Below are positions 1-9,354 of a DNA stretch of 64,000 bases, piece after piece; within the stretch, counting starts at the first letter, position 1, and each line of letters opens with the position of its first letter. Under the pieces are notes generated by a model. The model was given only the letters and a program-made list of their open reading frames with translations. It was not told where the DNA came from and did not search any database. The stretch is from Adhaeribacter pallidiroseus (lineage in GTDB: Bacteria > Bacteroidota > Bacteroidia > Cytophagales > Hymenobacteraceae): assembly GCF_003340495.1 (NCBI RefSeq), contig NZ_QASA01000001.1, forward strand, positions 4,650,001 through 4,714,000. The letters are read 5' to 3'. Both the position numbers and the translations under genes were made by a program.

Positions 1-1020
1 GCCAACGCACAAACCACTCCCACCGAAGCCAGCGGCCCGCAATTTTTAAATAAACCGTTGATTACCGAAATTTACACGGCCGATCCTTCAGCGCACGTAT
101 TTAACAATAAAATTTACATCTACCCTTCGCACGATATCGAGTCGAACATTCCGCAAAACGACAACGGCGACCATTTTGCCATGCGCGATTATCATATTTT
201 ATCACAGGATAGTGTGGGTGGTAAAGTTACCGACCACGGCGTAGCTTTAGATATAAAAGATATTCCCTGGGCTGGTCGGCAATTGTGGGCTCCCGATGCC
301 GCTTTTAAAGACGGCACTTATTTTTTATATTTTCCGGTAAAAGATAAAAACGATGTTTTCCGGATTGGGGTAGCTACCTCTAAATCCCCTACTGGTCCGT
401 TTAAAGCTGATCCGAAACCGATTGAAGGCAGCTTTAGCATCGATCCGGCGGTTTTTAAAGATTCCGATGGCCAACATTATATGTATTTTGGCGGTATCTG
501 GGGTGGTCAGTTACAAAAATGGGAGAATGGCAAATTTAACCCGGCTGGTTCTAAAACCGATTCGGGCAAAGAAAATGATCCGGCCATCAGCCCGAAAGTA
601 GTAAAGTTAAGCGCCGACATGCACCAGTTTGCCGAACCCGTAAAAGATGTGCAGATTATAGACAAAGCGGGCAAGCCTTTACTTACCAAAGATCACGATC
701 GTCGCTTTTTTGAGGCTTCCTGGATGCATAAATACAACGGCAAATACTACTTTTCGTATTCTACCGGCGACACGCATTACATTGCCTACGCTACCGGCGA
801 CAACCCCTACGGTCCGTTTACTTACCAGGGTGTTATATTAAATCCGGTACTCGGCTGGACCAATCACCAATCCATCGTGCCATTCAGCGACAAATGGTAT
901 TTATTTTACCACGACACCGAGTTATCCAAAGGTCAAACGCACTTGCGCAATATTAAGGTTACCGAACTCAAGCATAATCCGGATGGGACGATTGAAACCA
1001 TTACGGCTTATAAGGAATAG
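1..1020 (+). CDS. Glycoside hydrolase family 43 protein, 5' end missing
   Basis: Secreted five-bladed beta-propeller glycosidase of the GH43 type, a family acting on arabinose- or xylose-containing plant glycans. The frame is open to the window edge; the first residues (ANAQTTPTEASG) look like the end of a signal peptide followed by a linker, so the gene starts upstream. A TTG at 58 is open but lies inside the gene. The three acidic residues expected of GH43 are visible: the Asp in TADPSAHVF (codon 82-84), the Asp in SIDPAVFKD (442-444) and the Glu in FFEASWMHK (712-714). The substrate cannot be decided from sequence. It ends about 500 bp before msrA, with a dispersed repeat between. Confidence 0.85.
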   Translation, partial: ANAQTTPTEASGPQFLNKPLITEIYTADPSAHVFNNKIYIYPSHDIESNIPQNDNGDHFAMRDYHILSQDSVGGKVTDHGVALDIKDIPWAGRQLWAPDAAFKDGTYFLYFPVKDKNDVFRIGVATSKSPTGPFKADPKPIEGSFSIDPAVFKDSDGQHYMYFGGIWGGQLQKWENGKFNPAGSKTDSGKENDPAISPKVVKLSADMHQFAEPVKDVQIIDKAGKPLLTKDHDRRFFEASWMHKYNGKYYFSYSTGDTHYIAYATGDNPYGPFTYQGVILNPVLGWTNHQSIVPFSDKWYLFYHDTELSKGQTHLRNIKVTELKHNPDGTIETITAYKE

Positions 1021-1089
1021 GTACTGGCGTGAAGAAATAACAATTTTTTAAATTCTCGAGGGTAATCTTGGTAGAATTGCCCTGTAGTG

Positions 1090-1409
1090 CTACTATGGCG
1101 CGGAAGTTACTCCCGTGCCTTATAAATTACTTTGAATAATCTTGTTCGCATAGCGGCGGCGATTGCTTTGGTTTCTAAGTGCAGTTGTTGCATTGCTGGA
1201 GTATTTGTTCTTTTTATCTTGATACAAAAAGAATCAACGAAAATCAAGACGCTAAAAACTCGCTGACCAACAAAACAGTTTAGCGTCAATCCTTGCACCT
1301 GGCTCAAGCTGTTTGTTGCATAGTAGACTGGCAAAATTTGTAAATTTAAAAATAAGGCTACTACTCACCATGTCATTCAGAAGGAACCTATTTGGCTACG
1401 CAGCGAAAC
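1090..1409 (-). repeat. Dispersed repeat, copy 1 (hairpin-containing, about 320 bp)
   Basis: Copy 1 of a family also found at 37748-38029 and 50707-51031. Read on the minus strand it contains GACGCTAAA, about 22 variable bases, then TTTAGCGTC (a 9-bp stem), followed by a second stem of the type TTCTTTTTG/TAAAAAGAA. The left arm (minus-strand GCGTAGCCAAATAGGTTCC) is shared with copy 3 only. A 75-codon frame (1107-1334, minus) is open and resembles the frames in the other copies, but the paired stems explain the conserved bases equally well. No transposase is present. It may be a MITE-like element or a structured RNA. Confidence 0.7.
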
Positions 1410-1524
1410 AGCATAAGGGCGCTGGGGTATATAAAGGCGTATTTCTTAGAAAATCTGGAGACGAGCTGCTTGTCGAAACAAAACAGTTTTATTTGGGTTA
1501 AACCATCAAAAACAGTTTAGTATT

Positions 1525-2079
1525 ATGGAAAGCGAAAATCTAGAAAATAAATCCTACCAATTAGCCACCTTTGCCGGGGGCTGTTTTTGGTGCATGGTAA
1601 AACCCTTCGACCAATGGCCGGGCATTATAAAAGTAGTATCGGGTTATACCGGCGGCCACGTCGAAAATCCTACGTATGAACAAGTGTGTACCGACCGCAC
1701 CGGCCATTACGAAGCCGTGCAAATCACCTTCGACCCGAGTATTATTTCGTACGACGAAATTTTAACGGTATTTTGGCAATCGATTGACCCTACCGATGCG
1801 GGTGGCCAGTTCGGCGATCGGGGATCGTCGTACCAGACAGCCATTTTTTACCACAGCGAAGAACAAAAAGCGGCCGCTGAAAAGTCGAAAGAAGAATTAC
1901 AGAAAAACGGTCCGTTTGGGGGTTTGCCCATTGTAACGCCTATTTTACCGGCGAAGCCTTTCTACCTGGCCGAAAATTACCACCAAGATTACTACAAGAA
2001 AAACCCGACGCATTACCAGCGTTATAGCGTAGGTTCCGGCCGGGCCGGTTTCTTGGAAAGAACCTGGAAAAAAGCTTAA
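1525..2079 (+). CDS. msrA: Peptide-methionine (S)-S-oxide reductase MsrA
   Basis: Reduces the S-epimer of methionine sulfoxide in proteins and free methionine, a cytoplasmic repair enzyme because no signal peptide is seen. The 184-residue length is normal for the family. The catalytic motif GGCFWC is at residues 18-23 with Cys20 as nucleophile, followed by the family segments [23 protein letters not shown] and the conserved [17 protein letters not shown]. It ends with the usual YHQDYY region and a Lys-rich tail. The ATG at 1525 gives the normal N-terminus. It stands alone, between the repeat and a convergent universal stress gene. Confidence 0.95.
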   Translation: MESENLENKSYQLATFAGGCFWCMVKPFDQWPGIIKVVSGYTGGHVENPTYEQVCTDRTGHYEAVQITFDPSIISYDEILTVFWQSIDPTDAGGQFGDRGSSYQTAIFYHSEEQKAAAEKSKEELQKNGPFGGLPIVTPILPAKPFYLAENYHQDYYKKNPTHYQRYSVGSGRAGFLERTWKKA

Positions 2080-2148
2080 TTTTTTAAATTTTAATCGAGC
2101 TTAACCAGATTTAAAGCAGATTTTAGAATCCGGTATAATCCGTCTGTT

Positions 2149-2985
2149 TTAGGCGTGATACACCAATAAAGGCAACTTGGTTTGGTAAGCCATTTGCTCC
2201 GACAAACTTTGGCTAAATATATTGCTGAGAAAATTTTTATGCTTTTTGAGTACGACTAAAACATCGGCTTGGGTAGTGCTCAAAAAGCCTTTCAGTCCTT
2301 CTACTTCGTCCGGATGAATAATTTCCTGGAAACGCAGATTTGCTTCGGGTAAGTTAGCCCGCAAATTGGCCTGAAACTGAGCGGCCTTAGAATCGCTGCT
2401 GGTGCTTTGCTCGTTACTCACGTGCACAATTTCTACGTCGGCTTTAAAAATAGCGGCTAATTGCAAAAAAGCTCGGATAGCATCTACGTCTTCGGGTTGG
2501 TAATTAGAGGCGTATACCATGTGCCGAAAAGGCTGCACCGGCGTTTTGGCTGGTACCGCCAGCACGGGGCATTTTACGCCTTCGATCACGGCCTGGGTAT
2601 TGCTTCCGATTAAAATTTCCTCCAGCGTGTTACCGCCTCCAGTAGTTCCTATTACGACCATATCAAAGTGTTCGGTGCGGCATAAACCTTTAACTGCATC
2701 GGATAATAAGGCTTCTTTCACTAAAAAATCGTACTCGCAAAAACCATGACCGTACTGGGTACTAAGATGGTGGCAAAGGCGGGACAGTTTTTCCTTGGCT
2801 TGCTGCTTTTGATCTTCTAAAACCTCTTCTGCTACCAGGGCTGTTTCGGTGGTATCTATTAAAGGCAAATGCACGACGTGCAACAAGGTTAGAGGCACTT
2901 GTAAATAATGCGCTACCATAGCGGCAACTTCCACGGCATTGGCGGCCGTTTTCGAGAAATCAGTGGGGCAGAGAATCTTATTCAT
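2149..2985 (-). CDS. Universal stress protein, two Usp domains
   Basis: Tandem UspA-type protein of 278 residues, expected in the cytoplasm. Domain 1 (about 1-145) begins MNKILCPTDFSKTA and keeps the ATP-binding signature G-x2-G-x9-G-S (GTTGGGNTLEEILIGSN). Domain 2 (about 150-278) lacks that signature, ending in a degenerate SNIFSQSLSEQM segment, so probably only the first half binds nucleotide. This two-domain design is common in Bacteroidetes. The precise stress role cannot be read from sequence. It is transcribed convergently with msrA. Confidence 0.88.
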   Translation of the reverse strand: MNKILCPTDFSKTAANAVEVAAMVAHYLQVPLTLLHVVHLPLIDTTETALVAEEVLEDQKQQAKEKLSRLCHHLSTQYGHGFCEYDFLVKEALLSDAVKGLCRTEHFDMVVIGTTGGGNTLEEILIGSNTQAVIEGVKCPVLAVPAKTPVQPFRHMVYASNYQPEDVDAIRAFLQLAAIFKADVEIVHVSNEQSTSSDSKAAQFQANLRANLPEANLRFQEIIHPDEVEGLKGFLSTTQADVLVVLKKHKNFLSNIFSQSLSEQMAYQTKLPLLVYHA

Positions 2986-3281
2986 TGGAAAAACAGCTAC
3001 TGCTACAAATACTATCCAATATATATTTTTTAAGGATTTTTTACTTCTTTCCGCAGGTTATATTTTTATTATGATTGGCTTTGGTTTAAAATCTGGCCGC
3101 ATTTTCTGGAAGTACCCGAAAATGAACAGAATATATTTCTAATTACTTTTTAAAGAACCTATTCTGCGTGGTAGCTAATTTAGATTCCTTAAAAAATAAA
3201 GAAGAAAATAAATAAATCGATAAAAGTAAAGAAGTTGCCTTCCTGCTTTTTTCTGTTTTTTAAAATTTTTCTAATCCGAAG

Positions 3282-4331
3282 CTATTTGAATGCTTTAATC
3301 TCGGGCCAGGTCCAGTGTTGTTTGGGTAAAACGCCCGCGTACCGGGCCTGAAAGTACGAAATAACCTGCGCGCTTAGTTCTTCCGGCAAAATATTGGAGG
3401 AATAAATAGGGCGCTCCGTAGGGTTGGCGTACCGTTGCTTTTTGGGCAGATCGCTCTCGTTCAGGCGCAGAATAGGCCCCGTATCGGTTACACTTTCGGC
3501 GGTCCAGGTACGGTTGGTTGTTTCCAGATTTTGTAAAACTTGGGCCAGCGGTTTTAAAGGCAAACGGGGTAAAGTAGGTCGCGAACTAATATCTACCCAG
3601 GTGGTGTATTTGTATTCTAATTCGTAGCGATTTTGGGTGTACTGGCTCAGCACCATGTCGTAACCCTGCGTTCGGCTGAACAAAGCGTAATAATGTACCG
3701 GTTGCGGCGTCTGGATCTGTACTAAGCCAATTTCGGGAAAGGTAGTTATTTGCGTATCCGCTCCGTGGATAACCTGATAATCCGTTAGCACTTGGTTGTA
3801 TTCTATTTCCCAGTCTTTTTGGAAAATTTCCGGGTGGGCCAGCACCTCGCCAAAAGCCGCCAGAAAGTATTCGAACTTCGGCACCGAGGCTTTTATTTCA
3901 TTTTCTTCCAGATCATCGGCCCCGAACGGCGGGTAAAAATTTTCTTTTTCTACGGTATTAATCCAGCAAACTAGTTTAAGCGCTTGGTCGGCGGCTGGTA
4001 GGCTTAAATCCAATTCCCGGAAATCACCAATAATAGCCATTTGCTGCAACACAGCTTTATTTTGTAAAGCAAGTTCGGGGTTTAAAACACTCCAAACCCC
4101 CACAAAACCATCTACGTCGAAATGATTAGCACTCACGTACGGGACATCTAATCCCGGAATTTGTTGTTCCAGGGCGTTGAGCACAATACCGGCGCTGGTA
4201 TCGTCGGCGGTGCCGGCAGGGTTTACGGCGCCGCGCCAATGCGCCAATACTAAACCTTTCGGGTACAGGCTATCGACGATAATGGCCGGATGCTGCTTTA
4301 CTTGGGTAAAAGGAATGAATTGCTTCAGCAT
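3282..4331 (-). CDS. Uncharacterised conserved protein (DUF6687-like)
   Basis: A 349-residue soluble protein without signal peptide or membrane segment. The N-terminal third has conserved-looking blocks rich in small and acidic residues: HWRGAVNPAGTADDTSAGIV and SANHFDVDGFVGVWS. The HFDVDG block recalls metal-binding phosphoesterases but is not enough to assign one. I associate it tentatively, from memory, with the DUF6687 family of Bacteroidetes; no function is known to me. The upstream gene on the same strand ends about 45 bp before this start, so they could be co-transcribed, although base composition differs sharply. Confidence 0.65.
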   Translation of the reverse strand: MLKQFIPFTQVKQHPAIIVDSLYPKGLVLAHWRGAVNPAGTADDTSAGIVLNALEQQIPGLDVPYVSANHFDVDGFVGVWSVLNPELALQNKAVLQQMAIIGDFRELDLSLPAADQALKLVCWINTVEKENFYPPFGADDLEENEIKASVPKFEYFLAAFGEVLAHPEIFQKDWEIEYNQVLTDYQVIHGADTQITTFPEIGLVQIQTPQPVHYYALFSRTQGYDMVLSQYTQNRYELEYKYTTWVDISSRPTLPRLPLKPLAQVLQNLETTNRTWTAESVTDTGPILRLNESDLPKKQRYANPTERPIYSSNILPEELSAQVISYFQARYAGVLPKQHWTWPEIKAFK

Positions 4332-4377
4332 TAGTAGTTGTTCGTTGTTGGTTATCCGTTGTTAGAAATTAATATTA

Positions 4378-5196
4378 TTAGTAATATTCATAATAACCAT
4401 ACTGGAAAGCTTGTGCTCTACGCAGATAAAATACGTCTGTAATTAGAGTATTAATTTCATCCACGATTCTATTTAATTTCTTCTCTCGTTCAACTTTTTC
4501 GCTTTTTAATGTTTCATAATCTGTTGAGCTCTCGTCTGCAATTAGTTGCCTGAGTGATTTAATATAAAGCTCTTTCTGTTTTGCTATATTATAAGTCTTT
4601 TCAAAGTCGTCCTCATTCTGCAGTAAGAGATAAATAGAGTATTCTGCATAGCCCAAAATTCTTAATTGCTGATGACCAAAGAAAGTGCCTCCGAATTGAA
4701 AATGTTTGAAAAGCGAATTGAGATGAGAATAAATTTCAATCAATATTTTCCTTTGTTTAGTAAATTTGTCAACGCCATTCTTTTGCTTTAAAAAGTATGC
4801 GTATAAAACAAAATACGCATCTTGGCCCTGCTCACTATCAAATTCAACATTATTGCCGAATTGGTGATAAAGGCAGTCTGGATTATAAATGATTTCTCCA
4901 TAAAGTTCAGGGTGCATATCTACTATCCGGTTGAACTCTTTTTGTGCGAATTCTAAAGTGTCACTAGATTCAGTAACAATTGTTAATGTATCGTTTGTAG
5001 TATAAAACTTAGAGTTGTCTTTCTTTTGGCTTGTTGTACTATTTGGAGCAATATTTTTATCGCCTGATTTTTCAGTTTCTTCTATCCGATTATTACAACT
5101 AAAAACCCCAAGAAATATAAAAAAATATACAGCTTTTATAAACTCGTCCCTAACATACATCGAGCGAAGACATTCACTTACAAAGTCCATTATCAT
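4378..5196 (-). CDS. Hypothetical lipoprotein, AT-rich
   Basis: Unrecognised protein of up to 272 residues. The ATG at 5160 is a better start than 5196: it gives a short basic stretch, a hydrophobic run and a lipobox-like GVFSC, so a lipoprotein of about 260 residues anchored by that Cys is likely. The remainder is acidic and helical with long predicted coiled-coil-like stretches near the C-terminus (for example LKSEKVEREKKLNRIVDEIN) and no known motif. The gene is visibly richer in A/T than its neighbours, suggesting recent acquisition or low expression. No function is proposed. Confidence 0.6.
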   Translation of the reverse strand: MIMDFVSECLRSMYVRDEFIKAVYFFIFLGVFSCNNRIEETEKSGDKNIAPNSTTSQKKDNSKFYTTNDTLTIVTESSDTLEFAQKEFNRIVDMHPELYGEIIYNPDCLYHQFGNNVEFDSEQGQDAYFVLYAYFLKQKNGVDKFTKQRKILIEIYSHLNSLFKHFQFGGTFFGHQQLRILGYAEYSIYLLLQNEDDFEKTYNIAKQKELYIKSLRQLIADESSTDYETLKSEKVEREKKLNRIVDEINTLITDVFYLRRAQAFQYGYYEYY

Positions 5197-5252
5197 CTAC
5201 AGCATTATTAAACTACAGTATTACTAAATCTAAACAACCAATAACTAACTAC

Positions 5253-5546
5253 TCACCGGTACCTCCGGCGGCGATTGGCGATGCGGATAATGTTACTCTT
5301 GTTTTTTATCCAGTTCAGGTATTTTTGTAAAGGTTCGGCTTGTTGCAGCGCCTGCACCGAGGCAAATCCCCGCGCCAGTTCCCGGTTGGTAAAGGTACGG
5401 TGAATGGTGCTGTGGCAAGGCTGACACAAATCTACGGTTTCGGAGTAGCGCCCGCCTTCTTGTTTGGGCAATAAATGATGGCGGGTAACGGCATCTACTT
5501 GCCGATTACACAACTCGCAAATTATATTATCTTTTGCTTTAGCCAT
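5253..5546 (-). CDS. Small HNH endonuclease-like protein
   Basis: A 97-residue protein made almost entirely of an HNH/zinc-finger fold. Two cysteine pairs are visible, CELC (residues 10-13) and CQPC (41-44), with the RHHLLP block between them and the final CHSTIHRTF. These fit the zinc-bound HNH subgroup with His-His, Asn/His and His positions. It ends in a basic tail (ANRRRRYR). Such short stand-alone HNH proteins are common in Bacteroidetes and their role is unclear; nothing nearby shows a restriction or phage context. Confidence 0.8.
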   Translation of the reverse strand: MAKAKDNIICELCNRQVDAVTRHHLLPKQEGGRYSETVDLCQPCHSTIHRTFTNRELARGFASVQALQQAEPLQKYLNWIKNKSNIIRIANRRRRYR

Positions 5547-5687
5547 ACATTATCCTAAACAAAAGCCATACCTTCGGGTTTTCTATTTTTTACCAGCATG
5601 GCAAATCTTTTAACCTACTAATTACCTCCTCTTGGTTCTATACGTAGTTGTAGGCTGCTATTATTCTATTTTTTAAATTTTTGTTTT

Positions 5688-6944
5688 ATGTCCGAAACAG
5701 ATTCTTCTAAAACGTATTCTTTGACTCAAGATAACCCGAATAGCATCGTTCCTCCATTGGTAATCCGGGAAGGCTGGTTATTGTTTATTCTGGCCGCTAT
5801 TCAGTTTACCCATATTATTGATTTTGTAATTATGATGCCGCTGGGTCCGCAACTCATGCGCGTCTTCGACATTAGCCCGAAACAGTTTGGTTTACTCGTA
5901 TCGGCGTATACGTTTGCTGCGGCTTTCTCCGGATTTATCAGCACGTTTTTTATTGATAAGTTCGACCGGAAAAATGCGTTATTGGCTTTGTACGTAGGTT
6001 TTATTGTGGGCACGTTTTGCTGCGCCATTGCGCCTAATTACCAAATATTAATGCTGGCCCGGGTGCTGGCCGGGGCTTTTGGCGGCGTAATTGGGGCGCT
6101 GGTGTTTTCCATTATCGGCGACGTGGTGCCCGAAGCGCGCCGGGGCAGCGCTACCGGCAAGGTAATGGCGGCTTTTTCGGCAGCTTCTATTATTGGCATT
6201 CCGGTGGGCTTGTACCTGGCCAGTATCAGCAGTTGGCACGCGCCGTTCTTTGGTTTGGCCGGTTTAAGTGTACTGGTATTATTTGTCGCCATTAAGTTTT
6301 TACCTACCATGCGGGGCCACCTCACCAACGCGGTAAAAACCAAACCCGTGCAACTCGTACTGGATATTATTACCAACCGTAATTTGCTTTGGGCCTTAAC
6401 TTTAATGATTGTGTTGACGCTGGCGGGTTTTACGGTGGTACCTTTTATCAGCCCCTATATGGTAGGCAACATCGGCTTTGCCGAAACGGAACTGGCTTTT
6501 ATTTATTTGTGCGGCGGCTTGGCTTCGGTGGTCACCTCACAATTGGCCGGTAAATTAGCCGATAAATACGGTAAACAGCGGGTATTTATTTACTCCGCTT
6601 TGTTTTCGATTATTCCCATTATTCTGGTTACCAACATGCCGCGCGTACCGCATTACGTAGCCTTAATTATTACTACCAGCTTTTTTATTGGCTTTGGCGC
6701 CCGCTTTGTACCGGCTGTTTCGTTGTTAACTTCCAGCGTCGAAAAAAGATTGCGGGGTAGCTTTATGAGTTTTCAATCATCGGTGCAACAATTGGCTTCG
6801 GGTTTATCGGCATTTCTGGCGGGTTTAATTATTCAAAAAACCCCTACCGGCGAAATCCTGCACTTTAATACGGTGGGTATTATTGCCTGCGTTGCTACCG
6901 TATTCTGTATGTTCATCATCACCCGTTTAAAAGTTGTTAGTTAG
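5688..6944 (+). CDS. MFS family transporter
   Basis: Inner-membrane proton-coupled transporter of the major facilitator superfamily, 418 residues with about 12 hydrophobic segments. The loop after helix 2 reads FFIDKFDRKNALL, matching the G-x3-D-R-x-G-R/K-type MFS motif, and the symmetrical loop of the second half reads GKLADKYGKQRV. The pattern fits the drug:H+ antiporter/arabinose-efflux-like branch, but the substrate is unknown. The 25-residue N-terminal tail is hydrophilic. It is convergent with the lipase-like gene, separated by a bidirectional terminator at 7057-7096. Confidence 0.88.
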   Translation: MSETDSSKTYSLTQDNPNSIVPPLVIREGWLLFILAAIQFTHIIDFVIMMPLGPQLMRVFDISPKQFGLLVSAYTFAAAFSGFISTFFIDKFDRKNALLALYVGFIVGTFCCAIAPNYQILMLARVLAGAFGGVIGALVFSIIGDVVPEARRGSATGKVMAAFSAASIIGIPVGLYLASISSWHAPFFGLAGLSVLVLFVAIKFLPTMRGHLTNAVKTKPVQLVLDIITNRNLLWALTLMIVLTLAGFTVVPFISPYMVGNIGFAETELAFIYLCGGLASVVTSQLAGKLADKYGKQRVFIYSALFSIIPIILVTNMPRVPHYVALIITTSFFIGFGARFVPAVSLLTSSVEKRLRGSFMSFQSSVQQLASGLSAFLAGLIIQKTPTGEILHFNTVGIIACVATVFCMFIITRLKVVS

Positions 6945-6990
6945 AAGGTTGAAAAGTTGGAAAGTTGGAAAGTTGGAAGGTTGGAAAGTT
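6944..6990 (+). repeat. Short tandem repeat, GTTGGAAA units
   Basis: Directly after the MFS stop codon the sequence GTTGGAAA or close variants (GTTGAAAA, GTTGGAAG) is repeated about five times. It is noncoding and could change length by slippage. No function is evident. Confidence 0.75.
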
Positions 6991-7056
6991 ATAATGATTA
7001 GCTCTTTGACAAACTAGTTTTACGAATAGATTGGAACTGTGAAAACCTGAAAATTT

Positions 7057-7096
7057 AAAAAAGCCGCGTTGTATTGATAACAACGCGGCTTTTTTA
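7057..7096. terminator. Bidirectional intrinsic terminator
   Basis: Perfect 12-bp stem AAGCCGCGTTGT (7061-7072) and its complement (7080-7091) with a 7-base loop, flanked by A-run and T-run. It serves the convergent MFS and hydrolase genes. Confidence 0.9.
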
Positions 7097-7138
7097 AATT
7101 TTTCTGCCGACTATGGTCTTTGAACCGCGGACTAAAAC

Positions 7139-8359
7139 CTAATTATCGGGAGTATTTAAACTTTGTATCCAAGGGATAACGGATAAAACCATGGGCTCCA
7201 GGCTGCTGCTGTGCGTACCACCCGGGATGGAGATTAATTCTACGTTAGTAGCACCCGCCGCTTTGAATTTATCGTAAACCGATTGGCTGGTTTGATAAAA
7301 TACCGATTGGTCCGCGGTACCGTGGTATAAGCGCGTCGGGCTTTTGGGTACCCAGTTTAAAAAGCTATTATCTACCAGCGCTTGCTTTAAAGCTAATTCT
7401 TCTTGCGGCTTCTTTAAATTGGCGTAAAAGGTAGGGTTAAATAATTCTGCCGGGTTTTTAGCCAGGCTGCTGTTAATTTTACCGGCTCCGTTAGTACCGT
7501 TAAAAAGCTCCGGAATCCGGCCGGCATAAGGCTCTTGGAAAAAGTCGGTTAACGGGCGGTTCCAGTTGTAAGTAGTATTATACGATTGCAGCACAAACGC
7601 CAGGTACGAAGGGTTACCGTACGATTGTGTAGTAGTAACCGCGGCCAGCATGCCCGTTAAATCGTAACCACCCGCTCCCGCGGCGGCGGCCGTAACGGAT
7701 AAACCGTGTTCCGGATGTGTTTGAATTTCCTTCTGCGCGGCCATGGTTACGTAGCCCCCTTCGGAATAACCAACCAAAAACAAGTTATTGTTTAGTTTAA
7801 TAGCCTGCTTTTTCGCGTACGACTTAGCCGCTTTAATCATATCTACTACCATCAGGCCGGAATGCTTCTGATCGTAATACGGATGGAAAATATCCTTGGA
7901 AATACCGTAACCAATGTAATCCGGAATTAAGGTTACAAAGCCAGTAGAAGCAAATAATTCAAACCCGGAGAAGGTATTCGGGAAGTTCGTCGGGGCATCG
8001 CTATCCAGAAAAGACGTACCGTGCTGGGTACTCAGGATAGCCGCCGGGGTAGTCATGTTCTGCGGCACCGCTAACAAACCCGAAGCTTTAATTTCCTGAT
8101 CTTTATACGTAGTAGTGTACACTAAATTGTAAATAGCTACATCGTACTTAATCTGCGGAACAAATTTGCTGTAGCCTTGGCTGGTAGCGAGCGTTTGCAA
8201 TACAGTTTGCGGCACTACCGCCAATTGTTCCGCCGAAACAAAATAATCTTTTTCCGGGGTTTGGGGCGTTACGGCTTCGGTAGATTCCTTTTGGCAACCG
8301 GCGCTTACAAACATATAAGCAAACAGTAACCAACCCACTATTCCTATCTTTTTTTTCAC
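7139..8359 (-). CDS. Secreted alpha/beta hydrolase, lipase-like lipoprotein
   Basis: A 406-residue alpha/beta-hydrolase expected to be lipid-anchored in the envelope: the N-terminus is a signal peptide ending in SAGC with Cys22 as the lipidation site. The nucleophile elbow is GYSEGG (Ser199), and the likely partners are Asp350 in YHGTADQSV and His383 in PGGTHSSS, so the triad is complete. The STQHGTSF block at about 110-117 supplies the oxyanion region. The overall plan resembles secretory lipases and related serine esterases. Substrate is unknown. It appears monocistronic. Confidence 0.82.
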   Translation of the reverse strand: MKKKIGIVGWLLFAYMFVSAGCQKESTEAVTPQTPEKDYFVSAEQLAVVPQTVLQTLATSQGYSKFVPQIKYDVAIYNLVYTTTYKDQEIKASGLLAVPQNMTTPAAILSTQHGTSFLDSDAPTNFPNTFSGFELFASTGFVTLIPDYIGYGISKDIFHPYYDQKHSGLMVVDMIKAAKSYAKKQAIKLNNNLFLVGYSEGGYVTMAAQKEIQTHPEHGLSVTAAAAGAGGYDLTGMLAAVTTTQSYGNPSYLAFVLQSYNTTYNWNRPLTDFFQEPYAGRIPELFNGTNGAGKINSSLAKNPAELFNPTFYANLKKPQEELALKQALVDNSFLNWVPKSPTRLYHGTADQSVFYQTSQSVYDKFKAAGATNVELISIPGGTHSSSLEPMVLSVIPWIQSLNTPDN

Positions 8360-8579
8360 TTAATCCTGCTTAAATTAAAGGTTTTTGTCTGTATTTTAAA
8401 GAAAAATACCGCCGGTAAAGTTCCTTCCAGCACCTATTCCTACTTCGTCTTTCGGCTTGAAAACAATTAACTCTAATTTTTAAAAATTAGTATATTCTAA
8501 AGATTCTGAAAGATAACAAATGGGTAAAAATTTAAAAAAATCAGCTTTACCGGAGTAAATAGATAGGATTGAACAAAAC

Positions 8580-8614
8580 AAGAGCCCCTTACTTCAGAAA
8601 AGTAAGGGGCTCTT
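8580..8614. terminator. Intrinsic terminator hairpin
   Basis: Perfect 14-bp stem AAGAGCCCCTTACT (8580-8593) and its complement (8601-8614). It lies 40 bp beyond the stop of the minus-strand DUF2939 gene and is probably its terminator. The rest of the 8360-8653 gap is AT-rich and shows nothing else. Confidence 0.88.
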
Positions 8615-8653
8615 GTTATCGATTACTCTTTATAAGATCTGAAACTTGGGCTG

Positions 8654-9274
8654 CTAATCCAGGAGCTTATTTTGCAATCTTTGCTTTTGCAGGCGGGCTA
8701 TTCCTTTAAAAATATCGCTGGTATTAGTTATTTCGGTGGCTTGCCAGTAATCGCCTTTGTTTTGCATTTTTACTTCGAGCACAAAAGTAGTATCGTAGCG
8801 AGGTTGGGTAAACTCTAATCCTACAAAAGCCGTTTCGCCTTCTTCGCGGGTATAGTTTACGCCTTTAAACTGACTGCTGTCGCTTACTACTTTATTCCAC
8901 AAGCCGTTCAGCGAAATATCTACTTTTTTCTCCCGGGTAGGATCTTTGGCAAACGAACCGGTTTCGACGTATTTCTGCACTTCTTTGCGCGCTACACTCG
9001 CTAATTGCGGTTTCATGAACTGGATAGCCTGCTTTAAAACCATACTACCCGGGTTTAACAAACCAATCAGGCTTTTCTGCCGCGACATGTCGTTTACTAA
9101 ATCAGTAGTAATGCTTTCAACGTTCACGTATTTTTCGAAAGCCGCCATGTCGTGGTCCTGTAGGGCTTCGTGGGCTTGCAACAACGAGTATTTCGGGCTC
9201 CTTACCAAATTGCGGTAATACGTGTATCCTCCTATTAATACGACAACTACTAAAATCCAAACAACTTTTTTCAT
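8654..9274 (-). CDS. DUF2939 domain-containing protein
   Basis: A 206-residue protein with one N-terminal transmembrane or uncleaved signal segment (residues about 4-20, VVWILVVVVLIGGYTYY) followed by the DUF2939 signature SPKYSLLQAHEALQDHDMAAFEKYV. The domain is widespread in bacterial membrane-anchored proteins and has no known biochemical role. The remainder is probably periplasmic. It lies about 80 bp downstream, on the same strand, of the TonB-domain gene and may share its transcript. Confidence 0.85.
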   Translation of the reverse strand: MKKVVWILVVVVLIGGYTYYRNLVRSPKYSLLQAHEALQDHDMAAFEKYVNVESITTDLVNDMSRQKSLIGLLNPGSMVLKQAIQFMKPQLASVARKEVQKYVETGSFAKDPTREKKVDISLNGLWNKVVSDSSQFKGVNYTREEGETAFVGLEFTQPRYDTTFVLEVKMQNKGDYWQATEITNTSDIFKGIARLQKQRLQNKLLD

Positions 9275-9354
9275 AAGATTTAAAAGAGCTCTAAAACAAA
9301 TTTAAACTTTTATCGATATTCCAATCAAATACCCGTTTACCGGTAAAAGTTCAA

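Noticed and set aside
1313-1501. 62-codon frame before msrA
   Set aside because: It lies across the dispersed repeat with no recognisable protein features.
2939-3142. Small membrane protein upstream of the universal stress gene
   Set aside because: Starts inside the stress gene on the other strand and reads through AT-rich promoter DNA.
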